64,000 nt of DNA, from positions 62,001-126,000 of the forward strand of contig JACPUV010000046.1 in assembly GCA_016192105.1 (NCBI GenBank), written 5' to 3'. A program made the position numbers and the translations under genes. Of the stretch, positions 16,999 to 27,164 are shown one piece after another (positions within the stretch are counted from its first letter, which is position 1; each line of letters opens with the position of its first letter). The stretch is from Sphingobacteriales bacterium. Lineage in GTDB: Bacteria > Bacteroidota > Bacteroidia > Chitinophagales > Chitinophagaceae. Below the pieces are notes generated by a model that saw only the letters and a list, made by a program, of their open reading frames with translations, did no database searches and was not told where the DNA came from.

Positions 16999-18464
16999 TG
17001 CTTCTTCTCCGGTAAGGGATTGTACCAGTTTTTCGCCTCCTGTTCTATATGCTGCAATTCAATTTTTACTTTAAACTTATTGCGTAAATGCCGGGCCATG
17101 GCATCCGCTGCATAAACACTGCGGTGTTGTCCGCCCGTGCAGCCGAAGCTGATCACCAGGCTTTCGAAATCACGCCTGATATACTCCTCCACGGTGATGT
17201 CCACTATATCAAATGCACTGTTCAGGAACTCCGGCATCTTGGTCTGCTGTTCCAGGAAATCCTTCACTTCTTTGTCACGGCCGGTTTGTGTTTTCATGCC
17301 CTCCACCCGCCCGGGGTTCAGGATGCCGCGGCAGTCGAAAACAAAGCCCCCTCCGTTCCCGCTGTGATCGGCAGGAATTTGCTTGCGGTAGGAGAAACTG
17401 TGGATTTTAACAACCAGTGCTGTTTGTTCAGTTGCCTGCGTGGGAGTGAATTGCCGGATGATTTCATCCGTTACGCAGAGATCCAGTACTTTCCGGAATT
17501 CCGGAACCGAAATACCCAGGCTCTGGTGTTCAAAAAATTCTTTCAGGTTCCGCAGGGCCAGGGGAATACTGGTCAGAAACTGCGCTTTCCGTTCAAACAA
17601 GCCGCGGAAACCGTAAGCACCCAGCACCTGCAACAGGCGGATGAGTACATAGCCATTGTACTGGCTCATAAATGTGTTGCGGTCAACCGGCTGGCCAATC
17701 AGGCGTTCAAAAGCATTGATATAATCTTCGAGCAGGTTATTTTTCCACTGATCCGGGAGGTTGGCCCTTGCCTGCCAGAGCATCGAAGCCACATCATATT
17801 GGGGAGCGCCCTTCATCCCTCCCTGGAAATCGATAAAGTGTACACTGTTGTCTCCTTTCACCATAATATTCCGGCTCTGGAAGTCCCGGAACATAAAATA
17901 TTTGTATTCGGTATGGGTAAGATAATTACTCAGCGCTTCAAAATCGTCAATGAGCTTTTGTTTATCGTAGGGTTTGCGCAATGCATCCAGGAAATAATAT
18001 TTAAAGTACAGCAGATCCGCCATGATGGCCTGCCTGCCAAATTCCCGGTTAGTAAGGCAGTTGTCATAATTCAGACCGGTATCGCCTTTTACCTGGAGCA
18101 GGGCCAGCGCTTCGAGGCTTTTTTTGAAAAGTCCATAGACCTCATCCGTGAACCCCTTTGCTTCCAGGTGGTTTAATAAGGAACTGTCCCCCAAATCCTC
18201 CTGCAGGTAGAACAACCTGTCGTCGCTGACCACGAATATTTCAGGCACGGCCAGTTTCATTTGCCTGAAATGTTTCGTGAAATAAAAAAAAGTTTCGTTT
18301 TCCTTTATATTGGCTCCATATGTGCCGATTACGGTTCCTTCCTGCCCATGGATCCGGAAATAACGGCGCTCACTACCGCTTTGCGGCAGGAGATCCACCG
18401 ATACCGGGGCTTTCCCCTTCCAGTTTTTATACAGGGATATTACACCTTCAACCAGTTGCTGCAT
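16995..18464 (-). CDS. AmgK-like sugar kinase fused to a RapZ C-terminal domain
   Basis: The product has 489 residues from the ATG complementary to 18462-18464 (an ATG nine codons earlier is possible). Residues about 1-330 are an aminoglycoside-phosphotransferase fold: catalytic Asp and Asn in FRDFQSRNIMV and the metal-binding Asp in HFIDFQGG. Residues about 355-485 match the C-terminal domain of RapZ (FDCRGILNPGR, then SFGCTGGQHRSVYAADAMA). The N-terminal P-loop of RapZ is absent. In E. coli the RapZ C-terminal domain binds glucosamine-6-phosphate. The kinase and sensor halves together with the coupled MurU-like gene suggest amino-sugar salvage under feedback from GlcN6P; that is inference. 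Confidence 0.88.
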   Translation of the reverse strand: MQQLVEGVISLYKNWKGKAPVSVDLLPQSGSERRYFRIHGQEGTVIGTYGANIKENETFFYFTKHFRQMKLAVPEIFVVSDDRLFYLQEDLGDSSLLNHLEAKGFTDEVYGLFKKSLEALALLQVKGDTGLNYDNCLTNREFGRQAIMADLLYFKYYFLDALRKPYDKQKLIDDFEALSNYLTHTEYKYFMFRDFQSRNIMVKGDNSVHFIDFQGGMKGAPQYDVASMLWQARANLPDQWKNNLLEDYINAFERLIGQPVDRNTFMSQYNGYVLIRLLQVLGAYGFRGLFERKAQFLTSIPLALRNLKEFFEHQSLGISVPEFRKVLDLCVTDEIIRQFTPTQATEQTALVVKIHSFSYRKQIPADHSGNGGGFVFDCRGILNPGRVEGMKTQTGRDKEVKDFLEQQTKMPEFLNSAFDIVDITVEEYIRRDFESLVISFGCTGGQHRSVYAADAMARHLRNKFKVKIELQHIEQEAKNWYNPLPEKKQ

Positions 18465-18533
18465 GGAGCAAATGTAGGCAACCGCCTGCAATCCTGTATG
18501 TTGACAAAGCTAACAGGCATTAGTTTTTTCTGT

Positions 18534-18541
18534 TAATTTTG
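18534..18541 (+). promoter_or_regulatory. Promoter -7 element for icmF
   Basis: TAATTTTG fits TAnnTTTG exactly and lies 14 nt before the icmF start codon. No clear TTTG was found at the matching upstream position, so the -33 part is weak or absent. Confidence 0.5.
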
Positions 18542-18555
18542 CTTTTTCAAATATT

Positions 18556-21500
18556 ATGAGCATACCTCCCAATCAAAAAGTACGTATTGTTACGGCCGCC
18601 AGTCTCTTTGACGGTCATGATGCGGCTATCAATATCATGCGCCGGATCATGCAGAGCAAGGGTGCTGAGATCATTCATCTCGGGCATAACCGGTCGGTAA
18701 AGGAAATCGTGGAAACCGCCATCGAAGAGGATGTACAGGGGATTGCCATCACCAGCTACCAGGGTGGGCACGTCGAATTTTTTAAATACATGAAAGACCT
18801 GCTGGACGAGAACGGCTGCGGGCATATTAAAATATTCGGCGGCGGTGGAGGTACAATCCTGCCTGCCGAAATAGAGGAATTGCAGCAATATGGAATTGCC
18901 CGGATCTACAGCCCGGATGATGGACGCCATATGGGACTGGAAGGAATGATCGGGGATGTGATCAATCAATGTGGCAGCTTGTCACCTGAGCGGGAAAACG
19001 GAGCCGCCCCGGTGAAATGGAATGGTAAGCTGCCGCTGGATGAAGTGAAAGATGTGCGGCGAATTGCCAGGGCTATATCCCTTGCTGAGAATAAACAGGA
19101 CTATTCTTCCCTCCTGAAAGAAATTACCGGTGTGCACAACGCTCCCGGAATTGCGCACGGGGCGACTGGCGGGCCGGTATTAGGCATTACCGGTACCGGC
19201 GGGGCCGGAAAATCTTCCGTAACAGACGAAATTGCCCGTCGGTTCCTTACTAATTTCACCGGCAAAACCCTGGCGGTGATTTCCGTGGATCCCTCCAAGA
19301 AGAAGACAGGAGGCGCCTTGCTGGGCGACCGGATCCGGATGAATTCGATCAACCATCCCCGGGCCTATATGCGCAGCCTGGCCACCCGGGATGATAATAC
19401 AGCCCTGAGTTCACATGTGCGGGAAGCCATTGACATCTGCAAAGCGGCCGGCTTTGATTTTATCATACTTGAATCTGCTGGGGTGGGACAAAGTGATGCC
19501 AGTATCCTGGATTATTGTGATATCAGTATGTATGTAATGACCCCGGAATACGGGGCAGCCTCCCAGCTGGAGAAGATCAATATGCTGGACTATGCCGACC
19601 TGGTCTGTATCAACAAATTTGATAAAGCGGGCGCCCTGGATTCACTCGCCGATGTAAGAAAACAATACAAGCGTAACCACAACCGCTGGACAGCTAAGGA
19701 CGAAGAGCTGCCCATTGTCGGTACCATGGCCAGTAAGTTCAACGATGATGGAGTAAATCATTTATTTGAACTCCTGCTGAAAAAAATTGAAGAGAAAACA
19801 AAAGTTGTTTTTGGCACCTGCCATTTTGCGGAAACGGCCAGTGTCTCACCATCCGTGATACCGCCCGGCCGGGTCCGTTATCTTTCTGAAATAGCAGAGA
19901 ATAACCGCAATTATGACCAGTTGGTCATTGAACAGGCCGCAATTGCAACCCGTCTCTACCAGCTCCAGGGAGCCCTGGATACGCTGGAACAAAAAGAAGA
20001 GGCTGCATTGCTGGAAGTACTGCGGAAACAAATTCAGTTCTGCCAGGAACAGCTGACCCCGGTAAGCCGGAAACTGATCAGCAACTGGCCGGCGAAAGTA
20101 AAGGAATACCAGAAAGATTTTTATGAATACATCGTTCGGGATAAAGTGATCAAACAACCAATGACCACCCGGAGCCTGAGTGGGACCCGGATCCCGAAAT
20201 TGGTATTGCCCGGGTATAAAGATTGGGGAGATTTACTGAAATGGCAGGCACAGGAGAATGTGGCCGGTCATTTCCCTTATACGGCCGGGGTATTCCCGCT
20301 GAAAAGGGAAGGCGAAGATCCCACCCGCATGTTTGCCGGGGAAGGAGGGCCTGAACGAACCAACCGGCGGTTTCATTATGTAAGCGTTGACCAGCCGGCT
20401 AAACGGCTTTCCACTGCTTTTGATTCCGTAACACTCTATGGGGAGGATCCCGGTCACCGGCCGGATATTTATGGAAAGATCGGGAACAGCGGGGTGAGCA
20501 TCGCTACGGTGGATGACGCGAAGCGATTATACAGTGGGTTTGATCTCTGCGATCCCCGGACCTCGGTATCGATGACTATCAACGGACCTGCACCGATGCT
20601 GCTCGCCTTTTTTATGAATGTGGCCATTGACCAGCAATGTGAAAAATGGATCAGGGCAAACGGAAAGGAAGCCCTGGTGAAAGAAGCCCTGGAGAAGAAA
20701 TACCCTGCCGGCAACCTACCCGTCTATTACAATGCGGCTTTCCCCGGTGAACTGCCCGAAGGGAACAACGGGTTGGGGCTGCAGTTGCTCGGACTCAGCG
20801 GCGACGAAGTGTTGCCGGCTGATCTATATGCGCAGTGTAAACAGGCCGCCCTGCAACAGGTGAGGGGAACGGTACAGGCTGATATTTTAAAAGAGGACCA
20901 GGCACAGAATACCTGTATTTTCTCCACCGAATTTGCCCTGAAACTGATGGGAGATGTGCAGGAATATTTTATCAGGGAAAAAGTAAGGAATTTTTATTCG
21001 GTCTCCATCAGCGGTTATCATATTGCGGAGGCGGGCGCCAATCCCATTACACAGCTGGCGTTTACCCTGGCCAATGGATTTACCTATGTGGAGTACTATC
21101 TCAGCCGCGGAATGAATATCGATGAGTTTGCACCCAACCTCTCGTTCTTCTTCAGTAATGGGATGGACCCGGAATACAGTGTGATCGGAAGGGTGGCACG
21201 CCGCATCTGGGCGAAAGCCATGAAGTACCGGTACAAGGCCAACAAACGCAGCCAGATGCTGAAGTACCATATTCAGACATCGGGCAGGAGCCTGCATGCA
21301 CAGGAGATCGATTTCAATGATATCCGCACGACCCTGCAGGCCCTGTATGCCATTTATGATAATTGCAATTCCCTTCATACAAATGCCTATGATGAAGCAA
21401 TCACCACGCCTACAGAAGAGAGTGTGCGCAGGGCCATGGCGATACAGCTGATCATCAACCGGGAACTGGGTACGGCAAGAACGGAAAACCTTATCCAGGG

Positions 21501-21963
21501 TTCCTTTGCCATTGAAGAACTCACCAACCTGGTCGAGGAAGCGGTACTTGCTGAATTTGACCGCCTCACCGAACGGGGCGGCGTATTGGGCGCTATGGAA
21601 AGGATGTACCAGCGGAATAAAATACAGGAGGAAAGCCTGCAGTATGAGCACCAGAAGCATACCGGTGAATTGCCATTGATCGGGGTAAATACCTTCCTGA
21701 ATAAAAAAGGAAGCCCGACCGTGACCCCCGGGGAAGTGATCCGGAGTACAGCGGAAGAAAAGGAACAGCAGATTACGAACCTCCTGGCCTTCCAGCGCCA
21801 CAATGAAAACAGGTCAGCAGCCATGCTGAAACGATTAAAAACGGTGGCTGTCAGTAACGGGAATTTATTTGAAGAACTGATGGAAACGGTTAAGGTTTGT
21901 TCATTGGGACAGATAACCAATGCACTTTATGAAGTGGGCGGGCAGTACAGGAGGAATATGTAG
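18556..21963 (+). CDS. icmF: Fused isobutyryl-CoA mutase (B12 domain, G-protein chaperone and mutase)
   Basis: The product has 1135 residues, the length of IcmF. Residues about 8-140 are the cobalamin-binding domain ([15 protein letters not shown], then SYQGGH). Residues about 205-430 are the MeaB-like GTPase (P-loop [16 protein letters not shown]-like CINKFDKAG). Residues about 560-1135 are the mutase large domain (PFTAGVFP-like [15 protein letters not shown], then [10 protein letters not shown]). The enzyme interconverts isobutyryl-CoA and n-butyryl-CoA, and some members act on pivalyl-CoA. The built-in G-domain loads and repairs the cofactor. The gene is monocistronic with a promoter just upstream. 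The IcmF call is strong; substrate range is inferred. Confidence 0.96.
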   Translation: MSIPPNQKVRIVTAASLFDGHDAAINIMRRIMQSKGAEIIHLGHNRSVKEIVETAIEEDVQGIAITSYQGGHVEFFKYMKDLLDENGCGHIKIFGGGGGTILPAEIEELQQYGIARIYSPDDGRHMGLEGMIGDVINQCGSLSPERENGAAPVKWNGKLPLDEVKDVRRIARAISLAENKQDYSSLLKEITGVHNAPGIAHGATGGPVLGITGTGGAGKSSVTDEIARRFLTNFTGKTLAVISVDPSKKKTGGALLGDRIRMNSINHPRAYMRSLATRDDNTALSSHVREAIDICKAAGFDFIILESAGVGQSDASILDYCDISMYVMTPEYGAASQLEKINMLDYADLVCINKFDKAGALDSLADVRKQYKRNHNRWTAKDEELPIVGTMASKFNDDGVNHLFELLLKKIEEKTKVVFGTCHFAETASVSPSVIPPGRVRYLSEIAENNRNYDQLVIEQAAIATRLYQLQGALDTLEQKEEAALLEVLRKQIQFCQEQLTPVSRKLISNWPAKVKEYQKDFYEYIVRDKVIKQPMTTRSLSGTRIPKLVLPGYKDWGDLLKWQAQENVAGHFPYTAGVFPLKREGEDPTRMFAGEGGPERTNRRFHYVSVDQPAKRLSTAFDSVTLYGEDPGHRPDIYGKIGNSGVSIATVDDAKRLYSGFDLCDPRTSVSMTINGPAPMLLAFFMNVAIDQQCEKWIRANGKEALVKEALEKKYPAGNLPVYYNAAFPGELPEGNNGLGLQLLGLSGDEVLPADLYAQCKQAALQQVRGTVQADILKEDQAQNTCIFSTEFALKLMGDVQEYFIREKVRNFYSVSISGYHIAEAGANPITQLAFTLANGFTYVEYYLSRGMNIDEFAPNLSFFFSNGMDPEYSVIGRVARRIWAKAMKYRYKANKRSQMLKYHIQTSGRSLHAQEIDFNDIRTTLQALYAIYDNCNSLHTNAYDEAITTPTEESVRRAMAIQLIINRELGTARTENLIQGSFAIEELTNLVEEAVLAEFDRLTERGGVLGAMERMYQRNKIQEESLQYEHQKHTGELPLIGVNTFLNKKGSPTVTPGEVIRSTAEEKEQQITNLLAFQRHNENRSAAMLKRLKTVAVSNGNLFEELMETVKVCSLGQITNALYEVGGQYRRNM

Positions 21964-22021
21964 GAGGTAGCGGCCGCAGCATGAAAAAATATACTTCTTA
22001 TAGATTGTTGTAGAGGTGGAT

Positions 22022-22060
22022 TAAAAAATGCCCGCATAGCTTTTTCAGCTTGCTGCGGGC
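22022..22060 (-). terminator. Intrinsic terminator for the WG-repeat gene
   Basis: GCCCGCA (22030-22036) pairs with TGCGGGC (22054-22060). On the minus strand the stem is followed by ATTTTTTAA. It may also slow transcripts arriving from icmF, though the T-tract on that side is poor. Confidence 0.8.
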
Positions 22061-22080
22061 AGGTTTGACGGTTGACCGTA

Positions 22081-22665
22081 TTATTCACTGTCGGCTATTT
22101 TCTTACCGCTGGCATCGATCAGGATCCATTTTCCTCCCTGCATTACTCTTGCCGCGCCGTTGTCAAATACGCCGGCGAAATTGTATTTGAAGGGAATAAT
22201 ATCTTTACCCTTGTTATCAATAAATCCCCACAACCCTTTTTTATTTACCGCTGCCAGCCCTTCGGAAAAGCGGGAGGCATGTTCATAGATCAGGGGGATG
22301 ATCGTTTTTCCGCTCGTATCAATAAAACCATATTCATTGCCATTGCCTACCACTGCGAAACCGGCATAGAAAGACATGGCTTCCGCATATTTGGGCTCAA
22401 TGAACACTTTGCCGGTACTGTCCAGGTAACCCCATTTGCCATCTAGTTTTACCGCGGCAAAACCCTCGGAGAAAGTCATTGCATCATCATAGATCAGGGG
22501 TACCACCAGTTTGCCGTCTTTGTCCACAAAACCATGTTTTTCTCCCTTTCCCACCAGCGATAACCCGCAGATACAATCATCCACATGATCGTATTGTTTG
22601 GCCCAGGCCTGTCCATAACCTGCCAGGGAAAGGAACAGGGCACTGAGCAGAAGACCATATTTCAT
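22081..22665 (-). CDS. WG-repeat protein, exported
   Basis: The product has 194 residues with a signal peptide (MKYGLLLSALFLSLAGYGQA). The rest consists of about four WG repeats of roughly 33 residues, each with the pattern (W/Y/F)GFID..GK..IP..Y..A..FS.GLAAV. Repeats of this type form small beta-structures and are often found in secreted or surface-exposed proteins, but no enzymatic activity is known for them alone. The gene stands alone on the minus strand between icmF and the helicase and has a terminator of its own. Confidence 0.9.
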   Translation of the reverse strand: MKYGLLLSALFLSLAGYGQAWAKQYDHVDDCICGLSLVGKGEKHGFVDKDGKLVVPLIYDDAMTFSEGFAAVKLDGKWGYLDSTGKVFIEPKYAEAMSFYAGFAVVGNGNEYGFIDTSGKTIIPLIYEHASRFSEGLAAVNKKGLWGFIDNKGKDIIPFKYNFAGVFDNGAARVMQGGKWILIDASGKKIADSE

Positions 22666-22846
22666 AACAAATAGTTTAGATGAAGTGATTTTTAACAGGT
22701 TCTAAGCTACAACCACAACTAGCGGGTTACTATGATAATAGGCAGTGATAAAGGTGATTTTAATTAAAAACCGGGCCGGAACCCGCTCCGGGCACAGGAA
22801 TCACCTGATTTTCTGTTAACTTCGCATCTTTCTAAAACTGAATACT

Positions 22847-24085
22847 TTGCGTTTTACCGAGTTTAATTTTCACCCCCAGCTTCTGGAAGGAATTGAAGCA
22901 TCCAATTACGAAACCGCCACTCCCGTTCAGGAACAAGTGATTCCGCCCATTCTTGAAGGCAGGGATGTGATTGCTTCTGCCCAGACCGGAACCGGAAAGA
23001 CTGCGGCATTTCTCCTGCCGGTTATGAACCGCTTGCTGGCCAATCATGTGGACGGGCAGGTGGGAGCCCTTATCATTGTACCTACAAGGGAATTGGCGAT
23101 CCAGATATCACAGCATATTGAAGGATTGTCCTATTTCACCCACCTGAGCTCCATTGCCATATACGGCGGTAACGATGCCCAGAATTTTGTGGCTGAGAAA
23201 AAAGCCCTTCAAATGGGAGCTGATGTTATTGTTTGCACCCCCGGGCGAATGATCGCTCACCTGAATATGGGGTATGTGAATATGAAAGGGCTTCGGTTCC
23301 TGATCCTGGATGAAGCAGACCGGATGCTCGACATGGGTTTCCAGGACGATATCAATAAGATCATCAAAGCGCTGCCACCCAAAAGACAGAACCTGTTGTT
23401 CTCCGCCACGATGCCGGAGAAGATCAGGCAACTGGCCAAGCGGATCCTTCAGGAACCGGTTGAAATAAATATCGCGATCTCAAAGCCGCCTGAAAAAATC
23501 ATACAAAAAGCATTTTTGGTGTATGAGCCACAAAAAATGCCCCTGATCAAAAAACTGCTCCGGGAAACACCCTATAAAAATGCATTAATCTTTTGCAGCC
23601 GGAAGCAAACGGTAAAGCAGGTCCGGAGAGAGCTGAAACAAGCCGGATTTACCATCGAAGAGATCCACAGTGACCTGGAACAGGCACAAAGGGAATCTGT
23701 GCTGGGTGCGTTTGCCAGCGGCCGTATCCCCCTGATGGTGGCAACGGATATCTTAAGCCGGGGCATTGATATAGATACCATTGACCTGGTGATCAACTGG
23801 GATGTACCGGGTGACGGGGAGGATTATGTACACCGGATTGGCCGGACGGCCCGTGCAGAGGCGGATGGAGTGGCCTTTACCCTGGTGGGTGAAAAGGAGC
23901 AGAACAAGTTTGCCGCTATTGAACGCCTGCTCGAGAAAGAAGTGGAAAAAGCAGTTGTCCCGAAAGAACTGGGCGAAACACCAGCCTATCAGCCACGCAG
24001 CCGGAGTCACAGTTCAGGGCATAGCCACGGTCATGGTGAAAGACCCAGACGTAAATTTTTCAGGAGCGGCCCCCGTAAAAGATAG
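22847..24085 (+). CDS. rhlE: DEAD-box RNA helicase, RhlE-like, with TTG start
   Basis: The product has 412 residues. All helicase motifs are present: Q motif (TPVQEQVI), I (AQTGTGKT), Ia (PTRELA), Ib (TPGR), II (DEAD), III (SAT), IV (IFCSRK), V (TDILSRGID) and VI (HRIGRTAR). A basic, His/Arg/Ser-rich tail (about 365-412) probably binds RNA. No ATG or GTG is available near the Q-motif spacing, so TTG at 22847 is taken as start. A TAACTTCG element 22 nt upstream resembles a promoter -7 box. RhlE-type helicases act in ribosome assembly and mRNA decay, often at low temperature. Confidence 0.93.
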   Translation: MRFTEFNFHPQLLEGIEASNYETATPVQEQVIPPILEGRDVIASAQTGTGKTAAFLLPVMNRLLANHVDGQVGALIIVPTRELAIQISQHIEGLSYFTHLSSIAIYGGNDAQNFVAEKKALQMGADVIVCTPGRMIAHLNMGYVNMKGLRFLILDEADRMLDMGFQDDINKIIKALPPKRQNLLFSATMPEKIRQLAKRILQEPVEINIAISKPPEKIIQKAFLVYEPQKMPLIKKLLRETPYKNALIFCSRKQTVKQVRRELKQAGFTIEEIHSDLEQAQRESVLGAFASGRIPLMVATDILSRGIDIDTIDLVINWDVPGDGEDYVHRIGRTARAEADGVAFTLVGEKEQNKFAAIERLLEKEVEKAVVPKELGETPAYQPRSRSHSSGHSHGHGERPRRKFFRSGPRKR

Positions 24086-24124
24086 CATCACTCATCCTAC
24101 GCCGCTTTCATAAATCACCCGCAT

Positions 24125-24943
24125 ATGAAACCAGGATTACTGCTGATCGTTTCCGGTATTGCGATGTTCCTCCTGTACAGTTGTACAACGGGTCAGTATG
24201 CATCCACCAATAAAACCTATAAGAAACAGGTAAAGGAATTTTCAAAGTTGCTGAAAGAATACCCGGTCAGAGACTCTGCCGGATTGTCCTATGCGCCGGA
24301 CTGGGTGGGAACCACCAACCTTTCCATGCGCCGGCCGAATTTCGTGGTGATCCATCACACGGCGCAGAACAGTTGCACACAAACCCTGAAGACATTTACC
24401 CAAACCAAAAACCCCGTAAGCGCCCATTATGTGATCTGCAGGGACGGCACCGTGCACCACATGCTGAATGACCTGCTGCGCGCTCATCATGCGGGGGTCA
24501 GTAAGTGGGGAAACAATATTGACCTGAATTCTTCCAGTATCGGGATTGAGATCGACAATAATGGTTTTGAACCCTTCACCGATGCGCAAATCAATTCCCT
24601 GCTGCTGTTGCTGGGGCGGCTGAAAAAAGCATATGCGATACCGGTAGCTAATTTTATCGGGCATGCGGATATTGCCCCGGGACGGAAGGTGGATCCCAGT
24701 CGCCATTTTCCCTGGCAGAAGCTGGCAGAAAACGGGTTTGGACACTGGTATGATACCACGCAGGTGAATGTACCGGCAGGCTTTGATCCGCTCCTGGCCC
24801 TGCGGGTGATCGGGTATGATATAAAAAATGAAAAGAATGCGATCCAGTCATTTAAGATTCATTTTGTTCAGCAGGATACCACGAAACTGATTCATGAAAC
24901 AGACCGGAAAATTTTGTACGACCTGATGAAGAAATATCAGTAA
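24125..24943 (+). CDS. Lipoprotein N-acetylmuramoyl-L-alanine amidase (Amidase_2)
   Basis: The product has 272 residues. A lipoprotein signal ends in LYSC (Cys20). The amidase_2 domain (about 70-220) has the zinc ligands in VVIHHTA and the GHADIAPGRKVDP motif, with HHAG and SIGIEIDNNG between them, the pattern of AmiD/AmpD-like enzymes. It cleaves the amide bond between MurNAc and the stem peptide, here at the inner face of the outer membrane or in the periplasm. It converges on the NamZ-like gene with a 7-nt overlap of coding ends. It should feed the MurNAc and peptide salvage suggested by neighbours at 16-18 kb and 25-26 kb. Confidence 0.94.
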   Translation: MKPGLLLIVSGIAMFLLYSCTTGQYASTNKTYKKQVKEFSKLLKEYPVRDSAGLSYAPDWVGTTNLSMRRPNFVVIHHTAQNSCTQTLKTFTQTKNPVSAHYVICRDGTVHHMLNDLLRAHHAGVSKWGNNIDLNSSSIGIEIDNNGFEPFTDAQINSLLLLLGRLKKAYAIPVANFIGHADIAPGRKVDPSRHFPWQKLAENGFGHWYDTTQVNVPAGFDPLLALRVIGYDIKNEKNAIQSFKIHFVQQDTTKLIHETDRKILYDLMKKYQ

Positions 24944-26097
24944 AGCAGGAAAGGACGGATGGTTTGCTTCCAGTTCCGGGTTTCCCGGCCGGCTTTAATT
25001 AATTCCCCGCTCTCAATTTTCTTAAACGAATCCGGAACACCTGTGAGCCGGTCCAGGTGCCCCTCGCCCGGAGGGTTGGCCACAGTGGGATAGCGCCGTT
25101 CTGTTATTTTACCAGGGTACATTTTTTTTACCAGTTGCAATAAGCAAAGCCCCGTATGCACAGGACGGAAGGCAGAAGAATCTGTGACGGTCCATTTCAG
25201 CCCCCCGCATTTTTCCCCTGCATAGATACCGGACCCGGGACTATACTGACAGGCTGTACCGTTAATACCCGGGAGTAATAAATCCCGGAAAGCGGCCGCC
25301 ATTTCTTCAGCCTGTATCCAGGGTGCGCCGAATAGTTTAAAAGGGGTGGGTGTTCCCCGGCCCTCATTGACGTTGATTCCTTCCAGTAATCCCATTCCGG
25401 GATAGAGCAGGGCCGTCTCCGTATCAGTAATGGCCGGCGAAGTGGGAATAAAGAGCCAGCCGGCTTCTCCGGCCGTTTGTGCACGGTTCCAGTTTTTTAT
25501 GCTGATCACTTCCAGTTGCAGGTTCCTCACCCGGGTGGTGGCAAAATAGTTGGCCAGTTCGCCCATGGTGCAGCTATGCCGTACCGGGATATTCCACCGC
25601 CCGATAAAGGAAGAACAATGTCCTTCATCCAGCATCGGGCCTTCTGCTTTATCCAGGTCCCCGCTGATGGGATTGGGCCGGTCCAGTACAATCAGTGTTT
25701 TGCCTGCTGCGGCGCAGGCTTCCATCACATGCGTAAGTGTCCAGAGATAGGTATAAAACCGGCAGCCCGCATCCGGGATATCAAACAATACCACATCGGT
25801 ATCGGCTAATTCGTCAGCAGCAGGTTGCAGGTGATCACCGTATAAACTGATTACGGGGAGGCGGGTAAGAGGGTCTGTGGTATCCGGCTGGCCGGCTCCG
25901 TCTTCGCCAAGAGCCAGCAGGCCATGTTCCGGGGAAAAGAGTTTAGTGATACGGAAACCATTTTCCAGCAGGGCCAACCTGGAAGATTTACCGGTATGGG
26001 TGGTAGCGGCGTTGTTGGTCACAAAGGCTGCACGGAGTTCTTTCAACCGCCCGGGTTGCTGTATCAGCAGATCAACACCAAAGAGAAGGGTTCCCAT
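24937..26097 (-). CDS. namZ: NamZ-like exo-beta-N-acetylmuramidase (DUF1343)
   Basis: The product has 386 residues from the ATG complementary to 26095-26097. The frame is open for 30 more codons upstream and an alternative longer start would give a hydrophobic N-terminus, so export cannot be excluded. DUF1343 blocks are clear: FGVDLLIQQP, SPEHGL, PVISLYGDH, DIPDAGCRFYTY, DRPNPISG, LLYPGMGLLEGINVNEGRGT. NamZ of Bacillus subtilis removes terminal MurNAc from peptidoglycan chains. Together with the amidase, AmgK-like kinase and MurU-like enzyme it gives a plausible MurNAc salvage route. The order on the chromosome is not a single operon. Confidence 0.88.
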   Translation of the reverse strand: MGTLLFGVDLLIQQPGRLKELRAAFVTNNAATTHTGKSSRLALLENGFRITKLFSPEHGLLALGEDGAGQPDTTDPLTRLPVISLYGDHLQPAADELADTDVVLFDIPDAGCRFYTYLWTLTHVMEACAAAGKTLIVLDRPNPISGDLDKAEGPMLDEGHCSSFIGRWNIPVRHSCTMGELANYFATTRVRNLQLEVISIKNWNRAQTAGEAGWLFIPTSPAITDTETALLYPGMGLLEGINVNEGRGTPTPFKLFGAPWIQAEEMAAAFRDLLLPGINGTACQYSPGSGIYAGEKCGGLKWTVTDSSAFRPVHTGLCLLQLVKKMYPGKITERRYPTVANPPGEGHLDRLTGVPDSFKKIESGELIKAGRETRNWKQTIRPFLLY

Positions 26098-26237
26098 TTT
26101 ATTAATTAAGTTTTCCCGTTTTTCCAGGGTAGTTACCGCGCAGGGAATAAGCAAATGAATAAACGCAACCGCTGCATTTATCAGCACTGTAAGTTACAAT
26201 TTTGAATTCATGTAGATTTGAATGACAAATACGGATT

Positions 26238-27164
26238 ATGGAATTCGGAAGAGTTTCTCCTGACGCATTAAATGGCATTGATTTCTCCCTGCCGGCTGAC
26301 CCCATTTTTAATAAAAGTACACTGAAGAATAACCGGGCAGCGCATGCCAGCGTATATGTGGGCTGTGCCAAATGGGGCCGGACCGAATGGGTGGGAAAGA
26401 TTTATCCTCCAAAAACAAAAGAAAAGGATTTTTTGCAGCACTATGTGAATCATTATAACTGTATTGAGCTGAATGCCACGCACTATAAATTATACGGGGA
26501 AGCGGGTATCCGCAAATGGGCGGAGAAGGCAGCCGGGAAGGATTTTTTATTTTGTCCCAAGATGTACAAGGGCGTGACGCATGCCGGGAGCCTGAAGGGG
26601 AAAGACTTTCTGTCGAATGAATTTTTACGCGGTGTGAGGGGATTCGAAAAGCACCTGGGGCCTGTTTTTGTGCAGGTGGACGATCGGTTTTCACCGAAGC
26701 GGAAGGAGGAACTTTTTGCCTATTTGAAATCTTTGCCAACCAATCTGCAGTTCTTCCTGGAGGTACGGCACCCGGATTGGTTTCTAAAGGAAAAGGAAAG
26801 AGAAGACTTATTTGCTTTTCTCCGGGAATATAAGATAGGAGCGGTGGTTACAGATACAGCCGGGCGAAGGGAATGTGCCCATATGCACCTGACCATACCG
26901 AAGACCTTTATCCGTTATGTGGGAAACAGCCTGCATCCTTCGGATTACAGCAGGATAGATGCCTGGGTGGCGCGGATGAAGTACTGGCTGGAAAACGGGC
27001 TGGAGGATTTATATTTCTTCATGCACATGCATGATGAGGCCACTTCTCCGGAGCTGACTGTTTATTTGGCAGACAGAATGAATAAGGAATGCGGATTGAA
27101 TTTGATAAAGCCTCAATTCATTGCGGCGAAATCCCTGCCGGAACAAAAAGGATTATTCGGCTAA
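26238..27164 (+). CDS. DUF72 family protein
   Basis: The product has 308 residues and contains the DUF72 TIM-barrel blocks: VYVGCAKWG, IELNATHY, KWAEKAAGKDFLFCPKMYK, FFLEVRHPDWF, AVVTDTAG and a C-terminal YFFMHMHDE. The family is widespread, with an endonuclease-IV-like fold, but no confirmed reaction. The first 38 residues precede the domain and are poorly conserved in type, so the real start may be later. It converges on umuC with a 4-nt overlap of coding ends. DUF72 genes often sit near DNA repair genes, as here; a repair role is inferred only. Confidence 0.9.
   Translation: MEFGRVSPDALNGIDFSLPADPIFNKSTLKNNRAAHASVYVGCAKWGRTEWVGKIYPPKTKEKDFLQHYVNHYNCIELNATHYKLYGEAGIRKWAEKAAGKDFLFCPKMYKGVTHAGSLKGKDFLSNEFLRGVRGFEKHLGPVFVQVDDRFSPKRKEELFAYLKSLPTNLQFFLEVRHPDWFLKEKEREDLFAFLREYKIGAVVTDTAGRRECAHMHLTIPKTFIRYVGNSLHPSDYSRIDAWVARMKYWLENGLEDLYFFMHMHDEATSPELTVYLADRMNKECGLNLIKPQFIAAKSLPEQKGLFG

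Noticed and set aside
17088..18176. 362-codon open frame on the plus strand opposite the AmgK-RapZ gene
   Set aside because: No motif; the minus-strand frame has clear kinase and RapZ signatures over the same span.
20887..21801. Long open frame on the minus strand opposite icmF
   Set aside because: It lies fully inside the well-supported icmF mutase domain, has no family motif, and mirrors codon bias of the plus-strand gene.
18556..21963. IcmF three-domain fusion as a novel architecture
   Set aside because: The B12-GTPase-mutase fusion is the established form of IcmF, so it is not reported as new.
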